Below are positions 16,651 to 25,460 of a DNA stretch of 64,000 nt, piece by piece. The stretch is from Vibrio sp. Y2-5 (lineage in GTDB: Bacteria; Pseudomonadota; Gammaproteobacteria; Enterobacterales; Vibrionaceae), in contig NZ_JACVEG010000002.1 in NCBI RefSeq assembly GCF_014596725.1, positions 558,001 to 622,000 of the forward strand. The letters run 5' to 3'. A model generated the notes under the pieces. The model did not search any database, had not been told where the DNA came from, and saw only the letters and a program-made list of their open reading frames with translations. A program made the position numbers and the translations under genes. The stretch's first letter is position 1, and every line of letters begins with the position of its first letter.

Positions 16651-17760
16651 CTATTTTGCTACCAAACCATAAGGCAGGTTAGTAAAAATTTGTGGCTGTT
16701 TTTCTATTGTTGGAATTGCGTTCACCTGTTGCCAATCCAGTAGCATAATTGCCAGTACATTGCGGTGCTCACCATAACTCAAATCGAAATCACCCGACGT
16801 GGAAGGGATCATACCCTGATCGCGATTAATAGCATCTTTGATATGCTGTCTGGTTTTTTCAACGACGGGATCATTGTTTAATCCAGCGAGCAGAAAAGAT
16901 ATTCCGACCTCAGCAATGATGTCTTCTTTAGCTTTCAGCAGAATTGTATCAATGTTATTGCGAAAATAATCGTAGATCCATTGATGCTCTGCTTCGCTGA
17001 CAGCGTGTTGATAATACTGTGAATCAGCGAAAATAATGTGTGTCATACCATAAAGCTTATTGCCAAACTGTTGGTTGGTAAGATGTTCATCTTCACTGTC
17101 TGGATAGGTGTTTCGGAAAGCTTCAATGAATGACGCTACCACATCTTGTTCACCCAGTTGCTTCAACCAGTACACCTGATTGGCGAGCTGCGCTGCCCAA
17201 GCTTTTATCATGCCTTGGTCTGTTGCGTATTTGGTAAAGTCGTATCGGCGAATAATTTCACGCAGTTTCGCATCTTGTTTGTGTTTTAAGCCATACTCAT
17301 CAGCACGAGCCATAGAGCCCAGAAGACCAACGCCTAAGTAAAGGTATTCGGGGCTATGTTTGGTGACTGTATAGCGCAGCTTGGAGCGTTCGTCAGTTTC
17401 ATCTGTGTAACCCGCGAGCCTCTTTTGGCTATGCATATAGATCTGTTCAGGTGTGTGTATCTCTTCTGCATAGCGGTTCAGTCGACTTGCCACACGAGCA
17501 AGATCACTCCAAATGGCCGCTTGGTATTTGTCGTTGGAAGTCTGGCGATACATTCTCAGTGCATAGTGGCCTTCTTGAAAAGCGGGCAAAGTATAAAGCT
17601 GACTCTCGTACGTGTTTCTTATCACATCAGCGTAGTAGAGGTAGCTTTTTTCTTCTTGCTGAGCTTGAAGGGGTTTGGATTCCGTGCAGTAAGATAGAGC
17701 AGAGAGTAAGAGTAATGTGGCTCCAAGACTGATCGCAATGTATTTCTTCCGTAATAACAT
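16651..17760 (-). CDS. Exported DUF3541-like protein
   Basis: A 369-residue protein with an N-terminal hydrophobic signal and a possible lipobox-like LSYC, so it may be a lipoprotein or simply secreted. The mature part is mostly helical with many Trp and Tyr and no catalytic motif I can identify. It resembles the DUF3541 group of Vibrio proteins, from memory. It is transcribed alone between the AGDEF cyclase and the AlkB-like gene, all on the minus strand but with wide gaps. Confidence 0.6.
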   Translation of the reverse strand: MLLRKKYIAISLGATLLLLSALSYCTESKPLQAQQEEKSYLYYADVIRNTYESQLYTLPAFQEGHYALRMYRQTSNDKYQAAIWSDLARVASRLNRYAEEIHTPEQIYMHSQKRLAGYTDETDERSKLRYTVTKHSPEYLYLGVGLLGSMARADEYGLKHKQDAKLREIIRRYDFTKYATDQGMIKAWAAQLANQVYWLKQLGEQDVVASFIEAFRNTYPDSEDEHLTNQQFGNKLYGMTHIIFADSQYYQHAVSEAEHQWIYDYFRNNIDTILLKAKEDIIAEVGISFLLAGLNNDPVVEKTRQHIKDAINRDQGMIPSTSGDFDLSYGEHRNVLAIMLLDWQQVNAIPTIEKQPQIFTNLPYGLVAK

Positions 17761-17879
17761 GATGTTGACGCTGTTGAGAAATGATGGCCGCTAGTATCTA
17801 AGGTGATTAGCTTATTTGTGTGAGCAATGAGTCAGTTATGTGTGAATTCCTGGCTCAATTTAACGACGCGGCATGAGTG

Positions 17880-18485
17880 CTAATTGATATGGCGAAAGGT
17901 TAAATTAATTCGTTCCTCTTTGTTCTTGGTTGTTTTCGGTACGCTGTGTTGCCAGTAGTGTTGTGTTTCACCGGCCATAATCAATAAAGAACCGTGTCCG
18001 AGTTCGACTTCATATTTCTCTTTGGTGGAGAGATGACGCAAAACAAATCGTCGAGATTCACCCAGGGTAAGTGAGGCAATAACTGGATTGGTGCCCAACT
18101 CAGTTTCATTGTCCTGATGCCACCCCATAGAGTCTTGACCATTGCGGTATAAATTGACCAACACGGAATTGAAAGTGTGTTCAGCTACAGCTTCGCAAGC
18201 CGTTTTAAGTTCTAATAATGTTGGTGTCCACGGATGAGGCTGCATGGACAATCCAGAATAGGTGTAGGGTCTATCTCCATGCCAAGCTTGCAATCGGGGT
18301 TGCAGAACTTTTTTACCGAACATTCTGATTTCTTCTTGTTGCCAATCCAGTTCATTTTTCAGAGTGAGAAAACTTTGGTCGGCTTGTGGCTTCGATAGAA
18401 AATTGGGTGCATACAAAAGGCGAGCGTTCGGCAGTTCTATCCAATCCAACTCACTTTCGTTTAGAAAAAACTGCGCAAATTCCAT
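17880..18485 (-). CDS. AlkB-family 2-oxoglutarate/Fe(II) dioxygenase
   Basis: A 201-residue enzyme for oxidative repair of alkylated nucleic acid bases. The iron ligands are the H and D of GWHQDNE and the H of HYWQHSVPKT; the 2-oxoglutarate/substrate arginines are in RINLTFR. LVNLYRNGQDSMGWHQD and IASLTLGESRRFVLRH are typical of the AlkB (ALKBH2/3-like) group. Spans the normal length. No link to the neighbouring GGDEF gene, which is divergent. Confidence 0.92.
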   Translation of the reverse strand: MEFAQFFLNESELDWIELPNARLLYAPNFLSKPQADQSFLTLKNELDWQQEEIRMFGKKVLQPRLQAWHGDRPYTYSGLSMQPHPWTPTLLELKTACEAVAEHTFNSVLVNLYRNGQDSMGWHQDNETELGTNPVIASLTLGESRRFVLRHLSTKEKYEVELGHGSLLIMAGETQHYWQHSVPKTTKNKEERINLTFRHIN

Positions 18486-18634
18486 AAGTTATATCCATAA
18501 TATTGGTATAAAGATTGACTTTTATTTGGTCTAGGATTCGCCAATAGTATTACATTTTAGAAACTCGTCGTCGTGTAAACGTACGACATATTAGTACTGT
18601 AGTTATCATCACTGCACTGTTGAAGGAACGTTGC

Positions 18635-19993
18635 ATGGGAGCTATCTCAGGCAAGCTATGGATAGTTAGAATTCTACTACTGACATTTCTTTTGATTTTC
18701 GTTGGTCTGATTGAATCTTTTAATGTTAGCCAACGAAATTTCATGAGAGAAGGTTTGTATACGCGAGCTAAAGAAGAGCTGTTGTCGATTCGTTTTCGTC
18801 TCGAAGCTTCCATTTTGTCCGATATATACGCTGTCAGTGGGATACAGGCCTTGGTTACTTTGCGTCCAGACGCAGATATTGTCGACTGGCCAAATGTTGC
18901 TACCAATGTGGTTCGTAAAGGTAAACATGTTCAAGTGGTGGCATTGGCTCCGAACGATATCATCAAATACATATATCCATTAGAAGGTAATCAATCCGCC
19001 CTTGGTTTGGACTACAGAACGGTACCGCAACAGTGGGCTTCAATCAACACAGCCAGAGAACAACAAGAGATTTTCATTTCTGGGCCTGTAACCTTGGTAC
19101 AAGGGGGAAAAGCCATCATTGCCCGGGTTCCAATATTTACTGACCCTCCTGTTAACAGACATTATTGGGGGGTGTGCAGTATTGTTATTAATTGGAATTC
19201 TCTGTTTTCCGCGTCGGGCATAGAGACTTTCGGCTACTCATACAACTTTGCCATTCGTGGATATGACAGTTCAGGTGAGCAGGGGGAAGTCTTCTTTGGC
19301 GAGCAGAGCACTTTTGATAACGCGTTTGCTAAAGAAGTTGTGTACTTCCCTTACGGGAGTTGGGTCATCGCGGCTTCAGAAAAGAGAGATCTCCTCAAGC
19401 AACTCCCTTGGTATCAAAGCAATATTGTTCGCCTACAAGGATATCCGGTGTTGCTGATATTGATTATTCTGGCATTTATTATCTATAGGCTTTATACCAT
19501 CGCCAATGAACGCGCCATGTTTGACGAGCTGACTAAATTACCCAATCGGCGCTATTTTATGTTCACGCTTCAACATTTTTTTGAGCTGGCTGAACGATCC
19601 AAAGGTAAGAATAGTTTCGCTATTTTGAACATTGATCTGGATAAGTTTAAATCCATCAATGATAAATACGGACATGATGCCGGAGACAAGGTTCTTATTG
19701 CTTGTGCTGAGCGAATACTATCGGCGCTTCGCGCTTCTGATATCGTATCGCGGGTTGGGGGAGATGAGTTCTTAATACTCCTACCACGCATTAATCGCCC
19801 CTCGGATTTGGAAGCTATTAGCAAAAGCATTGAAAAGGTGATTTCTGATTCTCCGGTTATTTATGACAAAACGCTGTTGAACATTCATGCCAGCGTTGGT
19901 TTCACTCTCTATCAGTCTAAGTTTGTTGATATAGACGATATGCTTAAAGCAGCAGACGAAGCGATGTACGTCGTCAAGCATGGTTTGGTGTAA
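18635..19993 (+). CDS. CHASE-GGDEF membrane diguanylate cyclase
   Basis: A 452-residue protein with one membrane helix near the N-terminus, a periplasmic CHASE-type sensor (about residues 40-260), a second helix (LILIILAFIIYRLYTI) and a C-terminal GGDEF domain. RVGGDEF is intact and is preceded by RASD, a full RxxD inhibitory site, so feedback control by c-di-GMP is likely. The ATG at 18635 follows AAGGA at good spacing. The gene ends 38 bp before the first LuxO box of the qrr promoter, putting cyclase and quorum RNA side by side. Confidence 0.88.
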   Translation: MGAISGKLWIVRILLLTFLLIFVGLIESFNVSQRNFMREGLYTRAKEELLSIRFRLEASILSDIYAVSGIQALVTLRPDADIVDWPNVATNVVRKGKHVQVVALAPNDIIKYIYPLEGNQSALGLDYRTVPQQWASINTAREQQEIFISGPVTLVQGGKAIIARVPIFTDPPVNRHYWGVCSIVINWNSLFSASGIETFGYSYNFAIRGYDSSGEQGEVFFGEQSTFDNAFAKEVVYFPYGSWVIAASEKRDLLKQLPWYQSNIVRLQGYPVLLILIILAFIIYRLYTIANERAMFDELTKLPNRRYFMFTLQHFFELAERSKGKNSFAILNIDLDKFKSINDKYGHDAGDKVLIACAERILSALRASDIVSRVGGDEFLILLPRINRPSDLEAISKSIEKVISDSPVIYDKTLLNIHASVGFTLYQSKFVDIDDMLKAADEAMYVVKHGLV

Positions 19994-20031
19994 TCATCCG
20001 ATTCTTACATCAAATTACGCGCAAGATTACA

Positions 20032-20061
20032 TTGCAATTTGCGAATGTTTGCATTTTGCAA
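20032..20061 (+). promoter_or_regulatory. Two LuxO binding sites upstream of qrr
   Basis: The LuxO operator is known as TTGCA-N3-TGCAA. A perfect copy, TTGCATTTTGCAA, lies at 20049-20061 and a near copy, TTGCAATTTGCGA, at 20032-20044, 17 bp apart. They sit about 100-130 bp upstream of the qrr start, as expected for an activator of a sigma-54 promoter. Confidence 0.88.
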
Positions 20062-20135
20062 TTTCGTTATGATATTGGTTGTAATGAAACGGCGTGTTTT
20101 ATAGGCAAAATGGGCTATTTCTGTTCAATAAAAAG

Positions 20136-20152
20136 TTGGCACACTACCTGCA
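20136..20152 (+). promoter_or_regulatory. Sigma-54 promoter of qrr
   Basis: TTGGCACACTACCTGCA has the -24 GG (20138-20139) and -12 GC (20150-20151) separated exactly as required for RpoN. Transcription should begin near 20162. With the LuxO boxes upstream this is the standard Qrr control region, on at low cell density. Confidence 0.9.
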
Positions 20153-20161
20153 TTAGTTAGT

Positions 20162-20270
20162 GTGATCCTTTTAAGCCAAGGATCACCTAGCCAACTGACG
20201 TTGTTAGTGAATTTATTTTGTTCACACATATCTATAGCCAATCACCGACATTGTGATTGGCTTTTTTTTT
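20162..20270 (+). ncRNA. qrr: Quorum-regulatory small RNA Qrr
   Basis: An RNA of about 108 nt with the features of the Vibrio Qrr family. The 5' stem is GTGATCCTT/AAGGATCAC. The conserved antisense core is ACCTAGCCAACTGACGTTGT, then TAGTGAA. The terminator is GCCAATCAC/GTGATTGGC followed by nine T residues. It pairs with Hfq and with mRNAs such as those for the master quorum regulator and other targets. The genome should hold several copies. I recall a qrr gene beside the DUF3612 regulator in V. cholerae (qrr3), but do not assign the number here. Confidence 0.95.
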
Positions 20271-20303
20271 AGCCTGCGTTTGCATGTCTAAAATGAAATA
20301 TCA

Positions 20304-21836
20304 TCACAAGTCTTCACCTGAATCTGCGCATTTGGCATAGCAGCTGGGTTTCCGCGGACACACCGCTCCTCGAGAACAGATCAGCCTCGCATCTCCCTCA
20401 ATGCCTCTCTCTATCCAGTTTATATTGAGGATACGAGCGATAGTTCTTAAATCCTTTTTAATATGTGTCGGAATGAGGGTTGAACCACCTTGGCTAACGC
20501 ATGAGGATTTCAACTCTTCGGCAATCGAGTTTGCATCACCGCCTTGTGCTGCAATTGCAGGGTTCAAATCAACCCCTGCACAGAGAACTCGAGTATTTCC
20601 CGCCGCATCGAGTACATTGATAGATTCGCAACAGTATATTCTTGGTTCGTCTCCCACATTGAGGATAGAGATCTGTGCAGAGCTCCCTTCCTGAGGCTCG
20701 GCTAGGCGTCTGAATACTGCCCAGTGCTGACAGGGGTCATGTACTTTACGCATGTTTCCCCAAGGCAATGGGATACCATTTCCTCGATAAACCGCTTTTA
20801 GTTTTCCTGGGCCATAAGCATCAAAGTAATGCCAGTGAGGGTATGGAGAAACAACGGTCATGCGTCGCATGGCAACAGATGGCGACACTCCCGCCTTCTT
20901 GTGTACGTCTATTTCATAGCCGTTTCTATCTAGAAGCTGGCGATACGGTACTTTCGGACAAAGCAGTGCGCCAGCGAAAAAGCTGGATTCAAAGTCTCGC
21001 CATGCCTGAAGAATATCTTGAGAGTTCAGTTCAGAACTGGATTGAGAATTTGGTTGCTCTTCCCAACTGTTTGAGTGCCCGACCGATAACACGTTTTTTA
21101 GTCCATCTTTGCTGTGCAGCACATTATGGCCGATATACACCGCTAAGTCGTACTTGAGGCGAGTGGGGTATTTTCGTAACACTTCGTTGAGGTAAATGGT
21201 ATCTGGCGGCTCAAAAAATGAGGTGACAAGTTGCTTCGCGCTTACCCCAAGTTCATCCACAACATCATGGGGTGTTCTCTTCACCCAGCGAATGTTTAGC
21301 CCCAAGCTTTTAGCGATATCAAGCAGATCTTCCACGGCGAGATTAAGACGTTTCTGGCCTATCTCTTCTGCGGCTCTTTCCAAGTCAGGGAAGTGGTTTT
21401 GTAGGCTTTCCTGATGGGCACGAATGAGCAAGTGGGCAAACTGTCTGCCAGTAATGCCCGTTTGAGAGAGCATTTCAGGTATCGCGATCTGCAGAATATC
21501 GTTGGAAAACAGAAAACTAGGCTCCAATGCCATGCCACTGATCCCACCACGGTTGCCTTTCTCTGGCGTGATGTCGGTTTGCTCGGGTTCATCATCGAGA
21601 AACCATGCTGGATCTTTTTGAAAAACTTCCGCGATGACTTTCAACATTTCCACACTTGGAACACGCTTCCCTCTTTCAATCATAGAAAGGTATGAAACGG
21701 AAGGTGCGTATTCTGAATTGATGCGAATACAGCGTGCAGAAAGGTCTTCCATTGTTAAGTGGTTGCGTTTTCTCAGGTTTCTCACTTTGGTACCCAAAAA
21801 GTGAGACTGTCTAACTAAGCTTTTTGACACGGCCAT
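20304..21836 (-). CDS. XRE-family regulator with DUF3612 domain
   Basis: A 510-residue transcription factor: an N-terminal helix-turn-helix (about residues 12-80, with SVSYLSMIERGKRVPSVEMLKVIAEVF), an IrrE-like middle region, and a long C-terminal domain. The last part carries a cysteine cluster (CSRGAVCPRKPSCYAKC) that could bind metal. This resembles the ScfR/RamB-type regulators of short-chain acyl metabolism; DUF3612 is my recollection of the Vibrio name. It is divergent from a 192-residue gene, and four short direct repeats overlap its start, suggesting autoregulation. It ends 34 bp after the qrr terminator, convergent with it. Confidence 0.8.
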   Translation of the reverse strand: MAVSKSLVRQSHFLGTKVRNLRKRNHLTMEDLSARCIRINSEYAPSVSYLSMIERGKRVPSVEMLKVIAEVFQKDPAWFLDDEPEQTDITPEKGNRGGISGMALEPSFLFSNDILQIAIPEMLSQTGITGRQFAHLLIRAHQESLQNHFPDLERAAEEIGQKRLNLAVEDLLDIAKSLGLNIRWVKRTPHDVVDELGVSAKQLVTSFFEPPDTIYLNEVLRKYPTRLKYDLAVYIGHNVLHSKDGLKNVLSVGHSNSWEEQPNSQSSSELNSQDILQAWRDFESSFFAGALLCPKVPYRQLLDRNGYEIDVHKKAGVSPSVAMRRMTVVSPYPHWHYFDAYGPGKLKAVYRGNGIPLPWGNMRKVHDPCQHWAVFRRLAEPQEGSSAQISILNVGDEPRIYCCESINVLDAAGNTRVLCAGVDLNPAIAAQGGDANSIAEELKSSCVSQGGSTLIPTHIKKDLRTIARILNINWIERGIEGDARLICSRGAVCPRKPSCYAKCADSGEDL

Positions 21837-21837
21837 T

Positions 21838-21887
21838 TTGTAAAATTCACATTGTAAAATTTTTGTTGTGAAATTGTAGGTAAAATT
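21838..21887. promoter_or_regulatory. Four direct repeats, likely operator of the XRE regulator
   Basis: The 10-mer TTGTAAAATT occurs at 21838 and 21852, with variants TTGTGAAATT at 21866 and AGGTAAAATT at 21878. The spacing is 14, 14 and 12 bp. The array starts immediately at the regulator's initiation codon and lies in the divergent promoter region, so autoregulation is the simple reading. Confidence 0.6.
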
Positions 21888-22062
21888 GCGCTAGTCTACA
21901 AATTAACCCAGTCACAAACTTGAATAAAAATTAAACACAAGTTTGAGAAATATGAACTGGGACTATTTTTGAACAAAGACACCCAGTCTATTGGTTATCG
22001 CTAGCGAATTGAGTCAATAGCGTCGCCAAGTAGGAAGGGCTTAATCCAATAAGGAAATGACG

Positions 22063-22641
22063 ATGAATATGCTGACATTTGATAAAACTGACATTCAAAA
22101 ACAACATAAACCATTTATCGCTGAAGCAGTGTTCGCCGTCGAAACCGTCAGTGCGCACCAGTCACGAGAGAAACAAGTGAAAGCAAAACAATTGCTTGAC
22201 CGTTTGTTCCCTCTGGAGAATGGTTCACACCAAGACGTGACCAGCTACATGATCGATTACAACCATGTACTTGCGTACTTCAAAGATGGTCGTCACAGTG
22301 GCTTAAAGCATCCTAAACATTTTGTTGCTTATACTGGCAACAAGGAGCAGCCTTGCTCAATATTGTTCCGTGATGGTAGTGGTAGCCATGTAGAAGTGAC
22401 GCTAGGCTGTCATCGAGGTACAGGTTGTATTGAGCTGGTGGAGATTGAAGATATTCAACTAGAAACGTGTACAACGTTTATGCAAACCGATGAGACTTCT
22501 ATTCCAACCGCTGCGATGCGCCACTGGATTAGTTTAGTGAAAGGGGATGAGCGCGGTAAGCCTCAAGCGTGCAGTGAAGATAAAGAATACGTTTCGAAGA
22601 GCGGAGAAGAGTACGTGTTGAGTTATAGCTTCAATCTCTAA
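22063..22641 (+). CDS. Conserved protein of unknown function beside the DUF3612 regulator
   Basis: A 192-residue soluble protein beginning MNMLTFDKTDIQKQ. It has HXRG-type and cysteine residues (GCHRGTGCIELVEIEDI, QACSEDKEY) but no motif I can tie to an enzyme. AAGGA at 22051-22055 is well placed for the ATG at 22063 but too close to the one at 22057. Divergence from the regulator and the shared repeat-bearing promoter region suggest it is that regulator's target. Function unknown. Confidence 0.65.
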   Translation: MNMLTFDKTDIQKQHKPFIAEAVFAVETVSAHQSREKQVKAKQLLDRLFPLENGSHQDVTSYMIDYNHVLAYFKDGRHSGLKHPKHFVAYTGNKEQPCSILFRDGSGSHVEVTLGCHRGTGCIELVEIEDIQLETCTTFMQTDETSIPTAAMRHWISLVKGDERGKPQACSEDKEYVSKSGEEYVLSYSFNL

Positions 22642-22686
22642 TCACCCAACGCTACTATAGGCCATCAAGCCAGTCTTAAGCGCTGC

Positions 22687-22718
22687 AAAAACCTCCCGCG
22701 GTAACTCGGGAGGTTTTT
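22687..22718. terminator. Bidirectional terminator
   Basis: AAAAACCTCCCG and CGGGAGGTTTTT form a 12-bp stem with an 8-nt loop between the convergent genes ending at 22641 (plus) and 22741 (minus). Confidence 0.88.
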
Positions 22719-22740
22719 ACTTATTGGATGGTTGGAATAT

Positions 22741-23757
22741 TTAGAAAGGCATCACTCGGTTTCTACCCATTTTTTTCGCTTCATAAAGCTTTCTGTCTGC
22801 GCGTTCAACCAATGATTCGACAGTATCTTTTGGCATTTTTTCAGCGACTCCGAATGAAGCTGTAATGCTACTGACTTGCTCGTTTGTTCGGCGATCTTTT
22901 ACGTTAAGTTTTTCAATCGATGTTCGAAGCATCTCTGCAAACTGACGCGCTACGCGTAAAGATTTGTGAGGGACCAGTAGCGCAAATTCTTCGCCACCGT
23001 AACGATAGGCCGTAATGCCTCCCTGACAACTGGTCTGTAGCCGTTTTGCAATGGCACGAATGACTGTATCACCAAACAGATGACCGTATTCATCGTTGAA
23101 TACTTTGAAATGGTCAATATCCAAAAAGATAAGACTGAGTGCTTGCTCAGACTGCATTAATGACGCTACATCATCATCAAATGCTCTGCGGTTATAAAGA
23201 CCGGAGAGGCTATCAAATAAAGCTGCTTTGTGTACTTGAGCCAACTGAGATTTCAAACGAGAAATTTCTTGGCTGGCATTGTTTAGCTGCTTATTGAGAA
23301 ATTGTGTCGAATGACGAATATCTTGTGATTCACTGACCAATTTGCGAATTACGCCCATCACTTCATCAATAGAAAGATTCTCGCTTTGCATGTTTTCTAG
23401 GCTGGCAAAACTTCTATCGATGACTTGAGTAAAAGCGCTGGTGTCAGACAAGGTATCATCCATTGAGCTAGAAACTTCATGCACTAGCAACTCAACGTTT
23501 TGTCTTAACTCGTGGATACTCGTTTCTGTTTTCGAAGCAATATAATCTTTGTAAAGTTGATCGCCAGTCGCCACTGGGCAAAAACCGAAACTTTCCAGAA
23601 TGTAATCGAGTTCTTGGTTTAGTTCTGGAATCGTATTATCCGCATAGGTGTACCACAAGGCATAGTTTGATGGCGTCGCAGCAATGCGATGCTTCATCAT
23701 AAGTGGTACTGCTTTTCTTAAGTTGGAAGTGGCTCTTTTAAACTCGTCTTCGTTCAT
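22741..23757 (-). CDS. Cytoplasmic diguanylate cyclase (GGEEF)
   Basis: A 338-residue protein without membrane helices. The N-terminal 165 residues are helical, with a coiled-coil stretch (about 130-172) leading into the GGDEF domain. LFDSLSGLYNRRAFDDD, LDIDHFKVFNDEYGHLFGD and YRYGGEEF show an intact active site. There is no RxxD site (CQGG at that position), so it may escape product inhibition. Size, architecture and neighbourhood recall V. cholerae VCA0956, a strong cyclase. It makes c-di-GMP in the cytoplasm. Confidence 0.9.
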   Translation of the reverse strand: MNEDEFKRATSNLRKAVPLMMKHRIAATPSNYALWYTYADNTIPELNQELDYILESFGFCPVATGDQLYKDYIASKTETSIHELRQNVELLVHEVSSSMDDTLSDTSAFTQVIDRSFASLENMQSENLSIDEVMGVIRKLVSESQDIRHSTQFLNKQLNNASQEISRLKSQLAQVHKAALFDSLSGLYNRRAFDDDVASLMQSEQALSLIFLDIDHFKVFNDEYGHLFGDTVIRAIAKRLQTSCQGGITAYRYGGEEFALLVPHKSLRVARQFAEMLRTSIEKLNVKDRRTNEQVSSITASFGVAEKMPKDTVESLVERADRKLYEAKKMGRNRVMPF

Positions 23758-23956
23758 TTTTGTATTAATAAATGCTTCGAAAGTAATACGCTAAGAGTAG
23801 CGGAAATCATCTCTTTGTGCTCTAAAAATAACACCTATTTGAGTCTTTCCGCATAGAATACTTTAAGCATAATTCACAGCGATACAGCTGATGGCTGATT
23901 GTTAAGCAATGGATTATCAAACCAATTGCAAAGTTCTGTGAATAGTTGCTTGCGAT

Positions 23957-24853
23957 TTACTTTTGTAGTGAAAGTTGCATGGAGTGGCGCTTTTTCAGTA
24001 GAACCATCAATTGAGGTAATAAAGATACAGCGATCATTCCTCCCATAAGACTGTACTGATGCAGCGAATACAGTTCATTCATTAACAATCCGCCACAGAC
24101 AATACCTGCAATTGGGTTGGCAATGCCACCAAAGGTAAAGTCAACAATCGACATACGTTGTAATAACCATACATACAAGCTATAGCTGAAAGCGGTATTG
24201 AGTAATGTTATCCAGACTAACCCACCCAAATTGGTCGTGTTGAAGGTGCTTATCGCATCAATATATGGCTGTGGATTCACTCCTGCGTGAACCAAAGTTA
24301 CCAGCGTGAGTGCGACTCCACCTAAAAGGAGTTGCCATGTTAATACTGTCCACCAATCAATTTCTCCGCCCAATGTTTTTGTCAGCGATGAGCCATAAAT
24401 AATGCACGAAATAGCCGCCAACATGGCAATCAACCCGATAGGGCTTAGTGCAATGGATTTAGGGTCAAACAGCAGCCACGCAAGCAACACCAGCAATATG
24501 CCGCTCATGAGCTGAACTTTGGATGGCGCCGTGCGGTTAAATAGCCAATGGTATGCCATAGCAAACACAGGTACTGAAATCATTCCGACACCAGCGATAG
24601 CGGAAGGTAAGGTTAATGCCATGACAAATATCAGGCTAAAGAAAGCCGCGATATTAACAATACCGATGGTAATCAAAGGCTTCCAGCTTGCTTTAGTCGG
24701 AAAAGTCGGTTTTATTGCAAGCAAAATAAGCCCAGCAGGCAAAGCTCGCAGGGCACCGAGTAGCAGAGGAGGCCAACCCGCTAGGGTGTATTGTGTGACA
24801 GCGTATGTGGTTCCCCAGAAGAATGCGGGAATCATGGCAAATAAAATATTCAT
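23957..24853 (-). CDS. EamA/DMT-family transporter
   Basis: A 298-residue inner-membrane protein with ten helices in two EamA repeats. It begins MNILFAMIPAFFWGTTYAVTQ, a typical first helix with the FWG.T motif, and includes YSLYVWLLQRMSIVDFTFGGIANPI in the second half. Probably an exporter of small metabolites; substrate unknown. The divergent MarR gene, with paired operators between them, suggests substrate-responsive control. The start at 24853 is chosen over the upstream ATG at 24889, which lies inside the operator region. Confidence 0.85.
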   Translation of the reverse strand: MNILFAMIPAFFWGTTYAVTQYTLAGWPPLLLGALRALPAGLILLAIKPTFPTKASWKPLITIGIVNIAAFFSLIFVMALTLPSAIAGVGMISVPVFAMAYHWLFNRTAPSKVQLMSGILLVLLAWLLFDPKSIALSPIGLIAMLAAISCIIYGSSLTKTLGGEIDWWTVLTWQLLLGGVALTLVTLVHAGVNPQPYIDAISTFNTTNLGGLVWITLLNTAFSYSLYVWLLQRMSIVDFTFGGIANPIAGIVCGGLLMNELYSLHQYSLMGGMIAVSLLPQLMVLLKKRHSMQLSLQK

Positions 24854-24856
24854 ATT

Positions 24857-24939
24857 AAGTATCTTTATATCAAGATATTTGTGCGGCAAATCTAAAACAT
24901 AAATTAGTTATTGTAAAGTATCTTTACATTGAAGTATTT
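24857..24939. promoter_or_regulatory. Paired operator-like repeats between EamA and MarR genes
   Basis: Two copies of a 24-bp sequence sharing 20 or so bases lie at 24857-24880 and 24916-24939. Both start AAGTATCTTTA and end AAG(A/T)TATT-like, so each is itself an imperfect palindrome (TATCTT...AAGATA). One abuts each divergent start. A MarR dimer binding each copy would control both genes. Confidence 0.65.
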
Positions 24940-24971
24940 TAACGCGATGAAAAAGAAAGAGTTGTAAAACA

Positions 24972-25457
24972 ATGGATGCAATTGATAGGGCGGTATCCCA
25001 ATGGGATACAGAGAGACCGGATCTCAACACTGTGCCAATGGCTGTGATAGGACGCCTGATGCGCCTGTCCAAAATTCTCGAGGGCCGAATAGCAGAAGTA
25101 CACAAGAAATATGATTTGAAGATGGGCGAGTTTGATGTTCTGGCGAGTTTGCGCAGAGCGGGTGCACCTTATCGGCTGACGCCCTCGGAATTACTGACAT
25201 CTATGCTACTGACATCTGGAGCCATGACTAATCGATTGGACAAACTGGAAAGCAAGAATCTTATCCTTCGTCAGCACAGTCAAGCCGATAGACGTAGCGT
25301 TGAAGTTGAGCTAACGGAAACCGGTTTAGCATTGGTCGATGAGCTGGTTACTGAGCATGTGAAGGTTCAGGAAGAGCTTGTGGCTGGTTTATCTAAGGCA
25401 GAGCAACAACAAATCGGCCAATGTTTGAAGTTGTGGCTTAAAACGTTTGAAGAGTAA
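24972..25457 (+). CDS. MarR-family transcriptional regulator
   Basis: A 161-residue winged-helix regulator. It shows LKMGEFDVLASLRRAGAPYRLTPSELL, the recognition helix SGAMTNRLDKLESK.L, and the wing RQHSQADRRSVEVELTETG. No cysteine suggests a redox switch, so a small-molecule ligand is more likely. Probable targets are itself and the divergent EamA transporter. It is followed after 3 bp by a MmcQ/YjbR-type gene, hence one operon. Confidence 0.88.
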   Translation: MDAIDRAVSQWDTERPDLNTVPMAVIGRLMRLSKILEGRIAEVHKKYDLKMGEFDVLASLRRAGAPYRLTPSELLTSMLLTSGAMTNRLDKLESKNLILRQHSQADRRSVEVELTETGLALVDELVTEHVKVQEELVAGLSKAEQQQIGQCLKLWLKTFEE

Positions 25458-25460
25458 AGG

